64,000 nt of DNA from Chthoniobacterales bacterium. Lineage in GTDB: Bacteria; Verrucomicrobiota; Verrucomicrobiia; Chthoniobacterales; UBA10450. The position numbers were made by a program, and so were the translations under genes. Location: contig DATENU010000009.1 of NCBI GenBank assembly GCA_035274845.1, positions 124,001-188,000 of the forward strand, read 5' to 3'. The notes under the pieces are model-generated. The model had not been told where the DNA came from, did not search any database, and saw only the letters and a list, made by a program, of their open reading frames with translations. Positions 48,301 to 57,387 of the stretch are shown here, piece by piece; positions within the stretch are counted from its first letter, which is position 1; every line of letters begins with the position of its first letter.

Positions 48301-50264
48301 GCTGGATCGTCCTCAATCTCTGGCTGGTTCCGGCCGTGCCGCTGGCGGCTTCGCTTCTCATTTTGAGTATCGCGAACTCACGCCGTACCGCGGCAGGGGC
48401 TCTCGCCATCCTGGGTCAGTTGATCGCCCTCGTCCTGGCGATCTCTGCCTTTCTTCCGACGCTCGAAGAGCCGGGCCGCCGCCTGGTTAACAACTTTACC
48501 TGGTTCACGTTTGGCGAACAGTCCGTCCGGATCGGCTGGGTCATCGACCCGCTCGCGGCCGGAATGCTCGTCATGATCACCTTCGTGGGTCTTTGGATTT
48601 TCGTTTTCAGCAAAGGCTACATGGCGGACGACAAGGCCTTTACTCGGTTCTTTGCCTACCTCTCGTTTTTTTCCGCCGCGATGCTCGGCGTCGTCATCGC
48701 GAACAGCCTCCTCCTCCTCTTTGTTTCGTGGGAGCTGGTCGGCCTCGCGTCCTACCTGCTTATCGGTTTTTGGATTCACAAACCGAGTGCCGCCGCCGCC
48801 GCCAGGAAAGCCTTTATCACGACGCGGATTGGCGATCTCGGGTTCTTTCTCGGAATGCTCTGGCTCTATCACGATGCCGGCACGCTCCTGTTTTATGACG
48901 GCGGCAAGGGCTGCCTCGAAGCAGCGGGCCTGCTCGCGATCGGGTCGAGTGCGACTTTCATCGCGCTGCTGATCTTCTCCGGTGCCGTTGGCAAGTCGGG
49001 CCAGTTCCCGCTCCACGTCTGGTTGCCGGACGCGATGGAGGGTCCGACGCCGGTGAGCGCGTTGATCCACGCGGCCACGATGGTCGCAGCCGGTGTTTTC
49101 CTCGTCGCCCGTGTTTATCCGATCTTCTTGTTAGGGGCAATCGATGGCGTAACCACGTCGCTGACGGTCGTGGTCTGGATCGGCGTCATCACCGCGCTGA
49201 TGGCCGCGCTTATCGCCATCGCGCAGGCGGACATCAAGCGCATCCTGGCTTATTCCACCGTTTCGCAGCTTGGCCTGATGATGGTTTCGCTTGGCGTCGG
49301 CGGGGTGGCGGCCGGCATCATGCATTTGCTGGCCCACGGTTTTTTCAAAGCGCTGTTGTTCCTGGGATCCGGCTCCGTCATTTACGGCTGCCATCACGAG
49401 CAGGACATCCGGAAAATGGGAGGCCTGCGAAAGATCATGCCGATCACCTTCGTCACTTACGCCATTGGCATGATGGCACTGAGCGGTGTGCCGCTGTTTT
49501 TCGCCGGCGCCTGGACGAAGGAGGAAATTCTGCACGCCACCAGTCATTGGCCAAAATCATCCGTCCCGCATTACCTCATGATGGCCGGGGTCGTTCTGAC
49601 CGCGCTCTACATGACGCGACAGATGATCTACGTCTTCTTCGGCAACCGGCGCACGACGGAGGCGGCGCACGAAAGCCCGGCGGTCATGACGCGGCCGCTC
49701 ATCGTGCTCGCTCTTTGCACGATCGGCCTCAGCGCGATTCTGACTCCGGCCTGGCCGTGGTTGCATAGCTATCTGTCCGGCGAACCGGCAGAAGTTGATT
49801 TCGGACGGCTGATCCAGCCGATGCTGTTCATTTCGCTCGGACTGGTCGCAGCGGGGATTGGTCTGGGCGTTTTGATGTATCGCCGGGCCGGTGTCACCGA
49901 TCCGCTCCAGCAAGTGCAGCCCGTGCTGTTCAGGTTTCTCGAAAACAAGATGTGGCTGGACGAACTTTACGCCCACACCGTCATCGCGCTGAGCAAGACA
50001 GCCGCCCTTGTTTCGAGTTGGCTGGATCGATTCTTTTGGGACGGCCTCGTCCGGGCCGTCGGCGGAATCGGGCGAATGTTCGGCGGATTCTCGGCGGGCT
50101 TCGATGAGCACGGGATCAACGCCGGCGCCGATGGTGGCGCCGCTGGAGCTCGCGGGATTGGCCGGCTGATGTCACGATTCCACTCCGGACAGGTCCAGGT
50201 TTATCTCGGCGCGGTCGCTGTCGCCGTCGTGGCGCTGCTTCTTTTCTACGCATGGCTGGCCTGA
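48297..50264 (+). CDS. nuoL: NADH-quinone oxidoreductase subunit L
   Basis: This 655-residue antiporter-like subunit has a TTG start overlapping the ATPase stop, with GGAG upstream. Key segments are FVSWELVGLASYLLIGFW (TM5 Glu), GKSGQFPLHVWLPDAMEGPTPVSALIHAATMV (TM7 Lys near residue 232, TM8 His) and KRILAYSTVSQLG. The C-terminal lateral-helix region appears to contain a doubled segment (SWLDRFFWDGLVRAVGGIG and then GFDEHGINAGADGGAAGARG) before the final TM helix. The protein is ~40 residues longer than E. coli NuoL. It overlaps nuoM by 13 bases. Confidence 0.95.
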   Translation: MSWIVLNLWLVPAVPLAASLLILSIANSRRTAAGALAILGQLIALVLAISAFLPTLEEPGRRLVNNFTWFTFGEQSVRIGWVIDPLAAGMLVMITFVGLWIFVFSKGYMADDKAFTRFFAYLSFFSAAMLGVVIANSLLLLFVSWELVGLASYLLIGFWIHKPSAAAAARKAFITTRIGDLGFFLGMLWLYHDAGTLLFYDGGKGCLEAAGLLAIGSSATFIALLIFSGAVGKSGQFPLHVWLPDAMEGPTPVSALIHAATMVAAGVFLVARVYPIFLLGAIDGVTTSLTVVVWIGVITALMAALIAIAQADIKRILAYSTVSQLGLMMVSLGVGGVAAGIMHLLAHGFFKALLFLGSGSVIYGCHHEQDIRKMGGLRKIMPITFVTYAIGMMALSGVPLFFAGAWTKEEILHATSHWPKSSVPHYLMMAGVVLTALYMTRQMIYVFFGNRRTTEAAHESPAVMTRPLIVLALCTIGLSAILTPAWPWLHSYLSGEPAEVDFGRLIQPMLFISLGLVAAGIGLGVLMYRRAGVTDPLQQVQPVLFRFLENKMWLDELYAHTVIALSKTAALVSSWLDRFFWDGLVRAVGGIGRMFGGFSAGFDEHGINAGADGGAAGARGIGRLMSRFHSGQVQVYLGAVAVAVVALLLFYAWLA

Positions 50265-51727
50265 TCACCATTCTCATCCTGTTGCCGCTGATCGGCGCGC
50301 TTTTGGTCAGCGTCGTCCGGCCGAATGCGGCTCGCGGCGTCGCGCTCGGCTTCAACGTGTTGTCGGCCGGAGTCGCGTTTCTTTTGTGGCGAAACTTCCA
50401 GACCGGGAATGCCGGGCTCCAGTTCGTCGAGCGCCACGCCTGGATTCCCTCGATCGGCGCCGAATATCTCGTCGGAATCGACGGCTTAAGCCTTCTCCTC
50501 GTTATTCTCGCCTCGCTTATTTTCCCCTTCGCGTTTCTCGCCCAACGAATGAGTCGCGGCGCCTGCGCGCTTCTCCTCGTCATGCAGGCGGCGCTCTACG
50601 GGAATTTCACCGCGCACAATTTCGTCCTCTGGTTCCTCTTCTACGAGATGAGCCTGGTCCCGGGCTTTCTCCTCATCAAAATCTGGGGCGGGCCGAATCG
50701 AGATTGGGCTGCGACCAAATTCTTCCTCTACACCTTCCTCGGCAGCGTCGCGATGCTGCTCGCCTTTCTCGGCATTTATTTCGCGAAAGGCAGCTTCGAC
50801 TTCGCCCGCCTGACTGAGCTGGCCCGTAGCGCGCCGTTGCTGACCGGGCGGCTCGGCTGGCTCGCTTTCGCCGGAATTTTCCTTGGACTCGCCGTCAAGG
50901 TCCCGCTCTTTCCCTTTCACACCTGGCTGCCCGATGCCTACGAAGCGGCGCCGACCAGCGTCTCGATGGTCCTGACTGGCGTCCTTTCGAAAATGGGCGT
51001 TTACGGGTTTATCCGTCTCTTGCTCCCGCTTTTCCCCCGGGAAATCCAGGCGCTTGGGCCATGGCTGCTCGGACTTGCGGTTTGCTCCATCGTCTTCGCT
51101 TCGCTGGCCGCGTGGGCCCAGTCGGATCTGAAACGAATGGTCGCTTATCTTTCGATCAACCATCTGGGTTATTGTCTGCTCGCCTTGTTCGCCGTGAGCT
51201 CGGCCACGGCGCGGCCCGTGGTTGAAATCCAGGCGGCCTTGAGCGGCGTGTTCCTGGAAATCTTCAATCACGGCATCACCGCGGCGGCGCTCTTTTATTT
51301 CGTCGGGCTCCTGGAGGAACGGCGCGGCTCACGCGGCCTTCACGATTTTGGCGGATTGATGCAACGAACTCCGTTGCTCTGCGGCTGGATGGCTGTGGCC
51401 ATGTTTTCCTCGCTGGGCTTGCCGGGGCTCAACGGCTTCATCGGCGAGTTCCTCATCTTCAAGGGGGCGTTTAGCCTGGCAATGATCCCAACCGCGGTCG
51501 CTGTCCTGGGTTTGCTCTTTACCGCGATCACTTTCCTGCGCGCGATCCAACTGCTCTTCAGCGGTCCGCTCGCCGAAAGCTGCAGCGCTTTTCCGGAACT
51601 CTTGGGCCGGGAAAAGCTCGTCATCGTCCCGATTAGCCTGCTGATGTTCGCCGTCGGCATCGCCCCGCAATTCGTCTTCAACATCTTCAACAGCGCCGTC
51701 ATGCAGATGACGCGGCTGTTTGCCTGA
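50252..51727 (+). CDS. nuoM: NADH-quinone oxidoreductase subunit M (first copy)
   Basis: This 491-residue antiporter-like subunit has TM5 Glu132 in FYEMSLVP and TM7 Lys216 in LAVKVPLFPFHTWLPDAY. The segment LKRMVAYLSINHLGY is also present, so the proton-channel residues are intact. The gene overlaps nuoL and is followed after 6 bases by the ORF6N gene and then by a second nuoM. Confidence 0.93.
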   Translation: MAGLITILILLPLIGALLVSVVRPNAARGVALGFNVLSAGVAFLLWRNFQTGNAGLQFVERHAWIPSIGAEYLVGIDGLSLLLVILASLIFPFAFLAQRMSRGACALLLVMQAALYGNFTAHNFVLWFLFYEMSLVPGFLLIKIWGGPNRDWAATKFFLYTFLGSVAMLLAFLGIYFAKGSFDFARLTELARSAPLLTGRLGWLAFAGIFLGLAVKVPLFPFHTWLPDAYEAAPTSVSMVLTGVLSKMGVYGFIRLLLPLFPREIQALGPWLLGLAVCSIVFASLAAWAQSDLKRMVAYLSINHLGYCLLALFAVSSATARPVVEIQAALSGVFLEIFNHGITAAALFYFVGLLEERRGSRGLHDFGGLMQRTPLLCGWMAVAMFSSLGLPGLNGFIGEFLIFKGAFSLAMIPTAVAVLGLLFTAITFLRAIQLLFSGPLAESCSAFPELLGREKLVIVPISLLMFAVGIAPQFVFNIFNSAVMQMTRLFA

Positions 51728-51733
51728 ACTGTC

Positions 51734-52288
51734 ATGAGCCAAGAACTCATTCCAGTCGCTCGAATTGCGCAGAGCATCCTGTATTTGCGAGGCCAGAAAA
51801 CCATCCTCGATTCCGAGCTGTCGGCCTTGTACGGCGTCGCAACCAAGGTGCTTAATCAGGCGGTCAAGCGCAACGCCGCCCGGTTCCCCGGGGACTTCAT
51901 GTTTCAACTTACCGCGGAAGAGTCGCGGTCTCTAAGGTCACAATTTGTGACCTTAAAACAGGGCAAGCATTTCACGTATCGTCCCTATGCTTTTACCGAA
52001 CAAGGCGTCGCGATGTTGTCGAGCGTCTTAAAAAGCGAACGCGCGGTGAAGGTCAACATCGTGATCATGCGCGCCTTCGTGAAGCTGCGCGAAACGATCG
52101 AGACGAATCGGGAGTTAGCTCGGAGATTCGCCGAACTCGAGAGACGTGTCGGCCAGCATGACGAAAAGATCGGCGCGATCCTCGAAGCCATCCGGCAGTT
52201 GATGGCGCCGCCGCAGAAACCAGCCCGAGAAATCGGGTTTCACGTGCGCGAGAAAGCGCCCCCCTATCGCGCACGTAACCATCGATGA
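51734..52288 (+). CDS. ORF6N-domain DNA-binding protein inside the complex I operon
   Basis: This 184-residue protein has an N-terminal ORF6N domain: ILYLRGQKTILDSELSALYGVATKVLNQAVKRN, then RFPGDFMFQLTAEE and YRPYAFTEQGVAMLSSVL (motif regions at about residues 15-47, 50-64 and 82-99). A coiled-coil C-terminus (ELARRFAELERRVGQHDEKI) follows. ORF6N proteins are typical of phages and other mobile elements and are often solitary in genomes. It lies 6 bases after nuoM, and its stop overlaps the ATG of the second nuoM. It has inserted into, or been adopted by, the operon without breaking it. Confidence 0.85.
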   Translation: MSQELIPVARIAQSILYLRGQKTILDSELSALYGVATKVLNQAVKRNAARFPGDFMFQLTAEESRSLRSQFVTLKQGKHFTYRPYAFTEQGVAMLSSVLKSERAVKVNIVIMRAFVKLRETIETNRELARRFAELERRVGQHDEKIGAILEAIRQLMAPPQKPAREIGFHVREKAPPYRARNHR

Positions 52289-53763
52289 TCGCCTGGACCA
52301 TTTACCTCACTTTCCTGGGCGCGCTTCTGCTCCTCTTTCTGCCGCCCATGCTGGCCCGTTGGATGGGGCTGCTTACCGCGGTGGCCGGATTCGCGGTCAG
52401 CCTGGACGCGTTTTTCACCGCCACCGACCACGCAACCTTTAAGACCATCGTCCAGCTTCCATGGATCCGGGCGCTTGGGTTTGACTATCATCTCGCTGTC
52501 GACGGCATCAGCCTCACGATGTGTCTCGTCACTGGTCTGACGGCGGTGAGCGCCATCCTGTTTTCCTGGGACGTCGAGGAACGCCCTAACGAATTCTTCT
52601 TCTGGTTGCTGCTCGTAGTGGGCGGCTCCTACGGCGTTTTTCTCAGCGCCGATCTCTTTCTCCTTTTCGTCTTTTACGAGCTGGTGATCGTTCCGAAATA
52701 CTTCCTCATCGCGATCTGGGGTTCGACGAACAAGGAATACGGCGCGATGAAGCTGTCCCTTTATTCCTTCCTGGGCGGTGCTCTCGTCCTTCTTGGGATT
52801 ATTGCCATTTACACGACGGCGGGAGGCCTTGATTTGCATCGGCTCGCCCAGCTTCAGTTCACGCCTCATTTTCAGTCCTGGGTCTTCCCCGTTTTGTTTC
52901 TCGGGTTCGCCGTGCTCGCGGGCATCTGGCCGTTCCACACCTGGGCGCCGACCGGCCACGTCGCTGCGCCGACCGCTGGTTCGATGTTGCTCGCCGGCAT
53001 CGTCATGAAACTGGGCGCTTACGGCGCCTTGCGGGTGGCGATGAATCTTTTCCCACAGGGTTTCCACCAATGGAGCAAATGGATCGCGGTCCTCGGCGTG
53101 ATCGGAATCGTTTATGCCGCGGCAGTAGCGTTGCGCCAGCGCGACCTCAAATTCGTCATTGGCTATTCGAGCGTCAGCCACATGGGCTTCGTCCTGCTGG
53201 GCCTGGCGACGGCAAACGCGCTCGGCGTGGGCGGAGCGGTCCTGCAAATGTTTTCGCACGGCGTGATCGCAGCCCTTCTCTTCGCCGTGGCCGGTCGAAT
53301 GGTTTATCGGCGCACTCATACGCGCGATCTCGACACGCTCTCCGGGATGAACTTGAGCCACGCCCTGCCGTTTGCCGCGTTTTCCTTCGTCATCGCTTCC
53401 GCCGCTTCCATGGGCATCCCCGGCTTCAGCGGGTTCGCCGCGGAGATCACCATCCTGCTGGGAGCCTGGAAGGCATTTCCATGGGCGGTGCTGATCACCG
53501 GCGCCGGCATGGTCCTGGTGGCCGCGTTTACCTTGCGCGCCTTGAAAAAGGCGTTCTTCGCGGAGCCGCATTCGTCCGTCCATACCCAGCAAGGCCGGGT
53601 GCCGCTCGATCCCGACTTTGACGAACAGTCCGCTATTACCGCGGCGGAAAAATGGGGAGCCGGCCTGCTGATGTTCGCCACTTTGGCGGTGGGCCTTTAT
53701 CCGAAAGTCCTGCTCGATCGCATTCTGCCCGCGGTTGAGGCCATGCGGTGGTTGAAGCCATGA
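52285..53763 (+). CDS. nuoM: NuoM-type subunit, second copy lacking the TM7 lysine
   Basis: This 492-residue antiporter-like subunit has TM5 Glu132 in FYELVIVPKY and the later DLKFVIGYSSVSHMG segment. The TM7 motif reads FAVLAGIWPFHTWAPTGHVAAPT, so the position of the conserved lysine (AVKxP in the first copy) is Leu211. It is clearly diverged from the first nuoM, so this is not a recent duplication. Complex I variants with an additional NuoM ('2M') have been described and are proposed to move extra protons. The start overlaps the ORF6N stop (ATGA). Confidence 0.9.
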   Translation: MIAWTIYLTFLGALLLLFLPPMLARWMGLLTAVAGFAVSLDAFFTATDHATFKTIVQLPWIRALGFDYHLAVDGISLTMCLVTGLTAVSAILFSWDVEERPNEFFFWLLLVVGGSYGVFLSADLFLLFVFYELVIVPKYFLIAIWGSTNKEYGAMKLSLYSFLGGALVLLGIIAIYTTAGGLDLHRLAQLQFTPHFQSWVFPVLFLGFAVLAGIWPFHTWAPTGHVAAPTAGSMLLAGIVMKLGAYGALRVAMNLFPQGFHQWSKWIAVLGVIGIVYAAAVALRQRDLKFVIGYSSVSHMGFVLLGLATANALGVGGAVLQMFSHGVIAALLFAVAGRMVYRRTHTRDLDTLSGMNLSHALPFAAFSFVIASAASMGIPGFSGFAAEITILLGAWKAFPWAVLITGAGMVLVAAFTLRALKKAFFAEPHSSVHTQQGRVPLDPDFDEQSAITAAEKWGAGLLMFATLAVGLYPKVLLDRILPAVEAMRWLKP

Positions 53764-55208
53764 ACTATTTCGAAATCCTTCGCCTGGCCGCGCCCGAAGC
53801 GGTCGTCGTCGGTACGGCGCTTGCCGTTCTGGCGCTTGGATTGATCAGGGGCCGGACGCCTGGAATGTGTTCAGCAGTCGCCGCGGCGGGGCTCCTTTTC
53901 GCCACCGCCGCTGTTCTCCTTTTGCCGGGGGAAGCGGTGCTGTTGAACGGCATGCTCGTGATCACGCCGCTGACGTCCCTTTTCAAAATCATTTGCCTGG
54001 CGCTCGCCTTTTTCACCGTGATCCTCGCCCGCAGCCACGGGTCGTTTCCTCATCATGGCGAATACCTCGCGCTTCTTCTCCTCGCCACGGTCGGACTGAT
54101 GCTGCTGGTCGGCAGCGAAGAATTGCTCCTCATTTTCATCGGCCTCGAACTGACTGGCCTGTCGCTCTATGTCCTGGCTGGTTTCGACCGGACCGATGTT
54201 CGTTCCGCCGAAGCGGGTCTGAAGTATTTTCTATTCGGGAGCACAGCGAGCGCGTTCACGCTTTTCGGGATTAGTCTCGTCTACGGAATGGCGGGTAGCA
54301 CGAGTCTCGCCGCGATCGCGCCGAAACTCGGTGCGGTCTCGCCGCTGCTCGCCGCCGGGATTGTCATGACGCTGATCGGCTTCGCCTTCAAGATTGCCGC
54401 CGCGCCTTTCCACCTCTGGGCGCCGGACACCTACCAGGGGGCGCCAGTTCCGTCCGCCGCATTCATCGCCTCGGGATCCAAAGTGGCGTCGTTCGTTGTC
54501 CTTGGAAAAATCGTCCTGGTGGGCTTTGGACCCCTTCGAGGAGACGCTGGCTGGCATGCGATGGTGGCAGGCTGGGCGCCGCTGCTCGCTGTCTTGGCGG
54601 CTTTGTCGATCCTCGTCGGAAACCTCGTCGCGCTCGCTCAATCCAACGTGCGCCGCCTGCTGGCCTACTCGGCCGTTGCCCACGCCGGTTACACTCTGCT
54701 CGGACTCGTGGCGGGCGGGCGCGCGGGATTCAGCGCCACCTTGTTCTACACCATGGTGTATGCCTTTACGTTGGTCGGCGCGTTCGCCGTCGTCGGGCTG
54801 GTCCGCCGCGAAACGGGCGGCGATGATTTTCCCCATTTCGCCGGGCTCCGGTCTCGCTCGCCCTGGCTCGCCGGATGCATGGCGATCTTCATGCTGTCCC
54901 TTGCCGGGCTGCCCCCGCTCGCGGGATTCTTTGGCAAATTTTACTTGTTTAGTGTCGCGCTGGGCGCGGGCGGCAACCATGGGCTGCTCTGGCTCGTCGC
55001 GCTCGCGCTCTTCGGGAGCCTCATCTCCTTTTATTATTACCTGTTGGTTTTGAAGGTAATTTTTGTCGACCAGAGCGTGGGCGACACCCCCGTTCTCAAA
55101 GTGGATTTTCTGCAAAGACTCTCCATCGCCTTGCTGGCTGGCCTGGTTCTCCTGCTGGGCGCCCTCCCGGGCGGCCTGGTCTGGAAAATCAGCAGCTCGC
55201 TTCCGTAG
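53760..55208 (+). CDS. nuoN: NADH-quinone oxidoreductase subunit N
   Basis: This 482-residue antiporter-like subunit has TM5 Glu in IFIGLELTGLSLYVLAGF, the lysine in FAFKIAAAPFHLWAPDTYQGAP, and VRRLLAYSAVAHAGYTLLG. The ATG at 53760 overlaps the stop of the preceding nuoM as ATGA; a GTG 12 bases earlier is possible. It is the last complex I gene of the plus-strand operon. A candidate co-transcribed reductase gene follows after 109 bases. Confidence 0.94.
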   Translation: MNYFEILRLAAPEAVVVGTALAVLALGLIRGRTPGMCSAVAAAGLLFATAAVLLLPGEAVLLNGMLVITPLTSLFKIICLALAFFTVILARSHGSFPHHGEYLALLLLATVGLMLLVGSEELLLIFIGLELTGLSLYVLAGFDRTDVRSAEAGLKYFLFGSTASAFTLFGISLVYGMAGSTSLAAIAPKLGAVSPLLAAGIVMTLIGFAFKIAAAPFHLWAPDTYQGAPVPSAAFIASGSKVASFVVLGKIVLVGFGPLRGDAGWHAMVAGWAPLLAVLAALSILVGNLVALAQSNVRRLLAYSAVAHAGYTLLGLVAGGRAGFSATLFYTMVYAFTLVGAFAVVGLVRRETGGDDFPHFAGLRSRSPWLAGCMAIFMLSLAGLPPLAGFFGKFYLFSVALGAGGNHGLLWLVALALFGSLISFYYYLLVLKVIFVDQSVGDTPVLKVDFLQRLSIALLAGLVLLLGALPGGLVWKISSSLP

Positions 55209-55317
55209 ATTCCCCGGCGAACAATGGAAAAGCTGGAGGTTTACCCCAGACTTTGCTAGGCTTCTCCTCGTTGTGGGAAAGAAAATGGGTAGCCGTTGAG
55301 TTAGGATTCTCTGGATC

Positions 55318-56490
55318 ATGTTTACCGAAACGGCACCGCCCGCCCGACCTGTCCCCGTCTTCTCGCGAAAGAAACCGTTCCCTGCGCCGCTCCAGGCCCG
55401 GCGCGCGCTCTCCGGGCCCGGCTCGGAAAAGGCCACCTTCCATTACGAGTTTTCCCTCGAGGACTCGGGTCTGGTCTTTGAGGTTGGCGATTCGCTCGGG
55501 ATTTTCCCAGCCAACGCGCCGGAGCTGGTTGACGAAATCCTCTCCCTGATCGGATTCAACGGCGCCGAGGAGGTCACCGGCGCGACCGGCGAAGCCAGCT
55601 CGTTGCGCGCGGTCTTGCTGCGCGATCGCACCATCACCACGCCATCGCGCCAATTTGTCCAAAGCGTCGCCGAACGGATCCCGGCGGCCCGGTTCCTTCT
55701 CGAGTATTGCGACCCGAACCAGCGGGCGAAGCTCGATTCGTATCTCTGGGGACGCCACGTCGTCGATTTCTTGATCGAATACCCGGAGCTGCGAAACAAA
55801 TTTTCGCCCACGGAATTCGCCGGCCTTCTCTCAAAACTCCAGCCGCGCCTCTATTCCATCGCCTCCAGTCTCAAGCGTTACCCGGAAGCCGCCCATTTGC
55901 TGGTCACGAACGTCGAGTTCCTGAGCCACGGCCGGACGCGGAAAGGCGTTTGCACCAGCTTCCTCTCCGACCGGATCGATGAAGGGACGCGCGTCCCGGT
56001 CTTCATTCACACCGCCAGGCATTTCCGCCTGCCCGACGATCATGGCGCGCCGATCATCATGATTGGCGTCGGCACCGGCCTCGCGCCGTATCGCGCCTTT
56101 CTCCAGGAACGCCAGGCCGTCGGGGCCAGCGGGCGCAACTGGCTTTTCTTCGGCGAACAGCGGCGCGCCGCCAATTTCTATCACGAACTGGAATGGGCGG
56201 TCGGCGCCTCTTCCGGGTTCCTGACGCGACTGGACACCGCTTTTTCGCGCGATCAAGCCCACAAAATTTATGTCCAGCACCGGATGCTCGAAGCCGGCCG
56301 CGAGATCTGGTCATGGCTCGAGGAGGGCGCCTATCTTTATGTTTGTGGCGATGCCGAGCGCATGGCGCCCGACGTTGACGCCGCCCTGCACGAGATCGTG
56401 CGGGAACACGGCGGCATGAGCCGGGAAGCGGCCGCGGAATATGTGGCCAATCTCCGGTCGCAAAAACGTTATCGCCGCGACGTTTATTAG
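55318..56490 (+). CDS. CysJ-like FAD/NADPH reductase lacking a flavodoxin domain
   Basis: This 390-residue protein has an FAD-binding module with RLYSIASS (177-184) and GVCTSFL (210-216). It also has an NADPH module with GTGLAPYRAFLQER (252-265) and YVCGDAERMAPDVDAAL, and it ends RRDVY with the stacking aromatic. The connecting domain (EVGDSLGIFPANAPELV) is that of sulfite reductase alpha subunit/cytochrome P450 reductase. The N-terminal FMN flavodoxin domain of CysJ is absent, so electrons must pass to a separate flavodoxin or directly to the partner. No CysI gene is nearby. Confidence 0.85.
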   Translation: MFTETAPPARPVPVFSRKKPFPAPLQARRALSGPGSEKATFHYEFSLEDSGLVFEVGDSLGIFPANAPELVDEILSLIGFNGAEEVTGATGEASSLRAVLLRDRTITTPSRQFVQSVAERIPAARFLLEYCDPNQRAKLDSYLWGRHVVDFLIEYPELRNKFSPTEFAGLLSKLQPRLYSIASSLKRYPEAAHLLVTNVEFLSHGRTRKGVCTSFLSDRIDEGTRVPVFIHTARHFRLPDDHGAPIIMIGVGTGLAPYRAFLQERQAVGASGRNWLFFGEQRRAANFYHELEWAVGASSGFLTRLDTAFSRDQAHKIYVQHRMLEAGREIWSWLEEGAYLYVCGDAERMAPDVDAALHEIVREHGGMSREAAAEYVANLRSQKRYRRDVY

Positions 56491-56618
56491 CCTCGGCTGA
56501 TCGGTCTTCAGGCTAACGAGGGATCCCGGCCTGGCCCGGCGGGCCCGCTGGTGGAAGTGACTCCGGTTCGCTTTCTTAAGCTTGACGGTCCCCAATTGGC
56601 CTCGGCAGAATCCCGCCC

Positions 56619-57335
56619 ATGAACATCCTAACCACAACCCTAAAATCACTGACCCTCTTGTTCGTGGCCGCCGGGCTCGCTTTTGCCCAGACGCCCTCGG
56701 CCAAGACGGCTCCCGACTCCACCAAATCCGCCTCCAGTCCAGCGGCTGCTGCCGCCATGACTCCAGCCACGGCGGCGGCGACGACCACCACGGCGTCTAC
56801 CGCGCCGAGTGCTGAGGAGATGAAAAAAATGATGGAGCTCTCTCAGCTGAACGACAATCACAAGCTCCTGGCCTCCACCGCCGGCACCTGGAGTTATGTC
56901 GTCAAAATGTGGATGGATCCGAAAGGAAGCCCGACCGAATCAAAAGGGACGGCGATCAGAAAAGCCGTCATGGACGGCCGCTACGTCACTGGCGATTACT
57001 CGGGCAACTTCAAAATGCCAGGCGCCGATGGCAAACCGAAGGAGATGAAGTTCCAGGGCATGTCGATGGACGGCTACGACAATGTGAAGCAAAAATTCGT
57101 TTCCGGCTGGGTCGATAATATGGGGACCGGCATTTACATCACCGAGGGCACCTACGACGCCTCGAGCAAGACCATCACCTACACCGGCGAGTTCGAGATG
57201 ATGCCCGGAATGAAATCGAAGGTCCGCGAATTGATCAAGTTTACTGACAAGGACCACATGGCGATGGAGTACTTCGAAGATCGCGGCCAGGGCGAAGCGA
57301 AGTCCATGGAGATCAGCTACACCCGCAAGAAATAG
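56619..57335 (+). CDS. Secreted DUF1579 family protein
   Basis: This 238-residue protein has a signal peptide (MNILTTTLKSLTLLFVAAGL), an Ala/Thr/Ser-rich spacer (to ~residue 65) and a DUF1579 domain. Motifs are LLASTAGTWSYVVKMWMDP, RYVTGDYSGNF, GMSMDGYDNVKQKFVSGWVDN and an ending KSMEISYTRK. The family function is unknown. It stands alone, with a stem-loop ~50 bases after its stop. Confidence 0.8.
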   Translation: MNILTTTLKSLTLLFVAAGLAFAQTPSAKTAPDSTKSASSPAAAAAMTPATAAATTTTASTAPSAEEMKKMMELSQLNDNHKLLASTAGTWSYVVKMWMDPKGSPTESKGTAIRKAVMDGRYVTGDYSGNFKMPGADGKPKEMKFQGMSMDGYDNVKQKFVSGWVDNMGTGIYITEGTYDASSKTITYTGEFEMMPGMKSKVRELIKFTDKDHMAMEYFEDRGQGEAKSMEISYTRKK

Positions 57336-57387
57336 ATTAGGTTTTCCGCAAGTATCAGCGGCCGAAAGATTTAACGCGCCCGGCTGT

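Noticed and set aside
52264-53592. Long open frame on the minus strand (442 codons)
   Set aside because: It is the antisense of the second nuoM. Its translation is rich in charged and Gly/His/Arg residues without any domain, as expected for a shadow of a GC-rich membrane protein gene.
54231-55436. Minus-strand frame of 401 codons over nuoN
   Set aside because: It is the antisense of the conserved nuoN gene and has no recognisable family.
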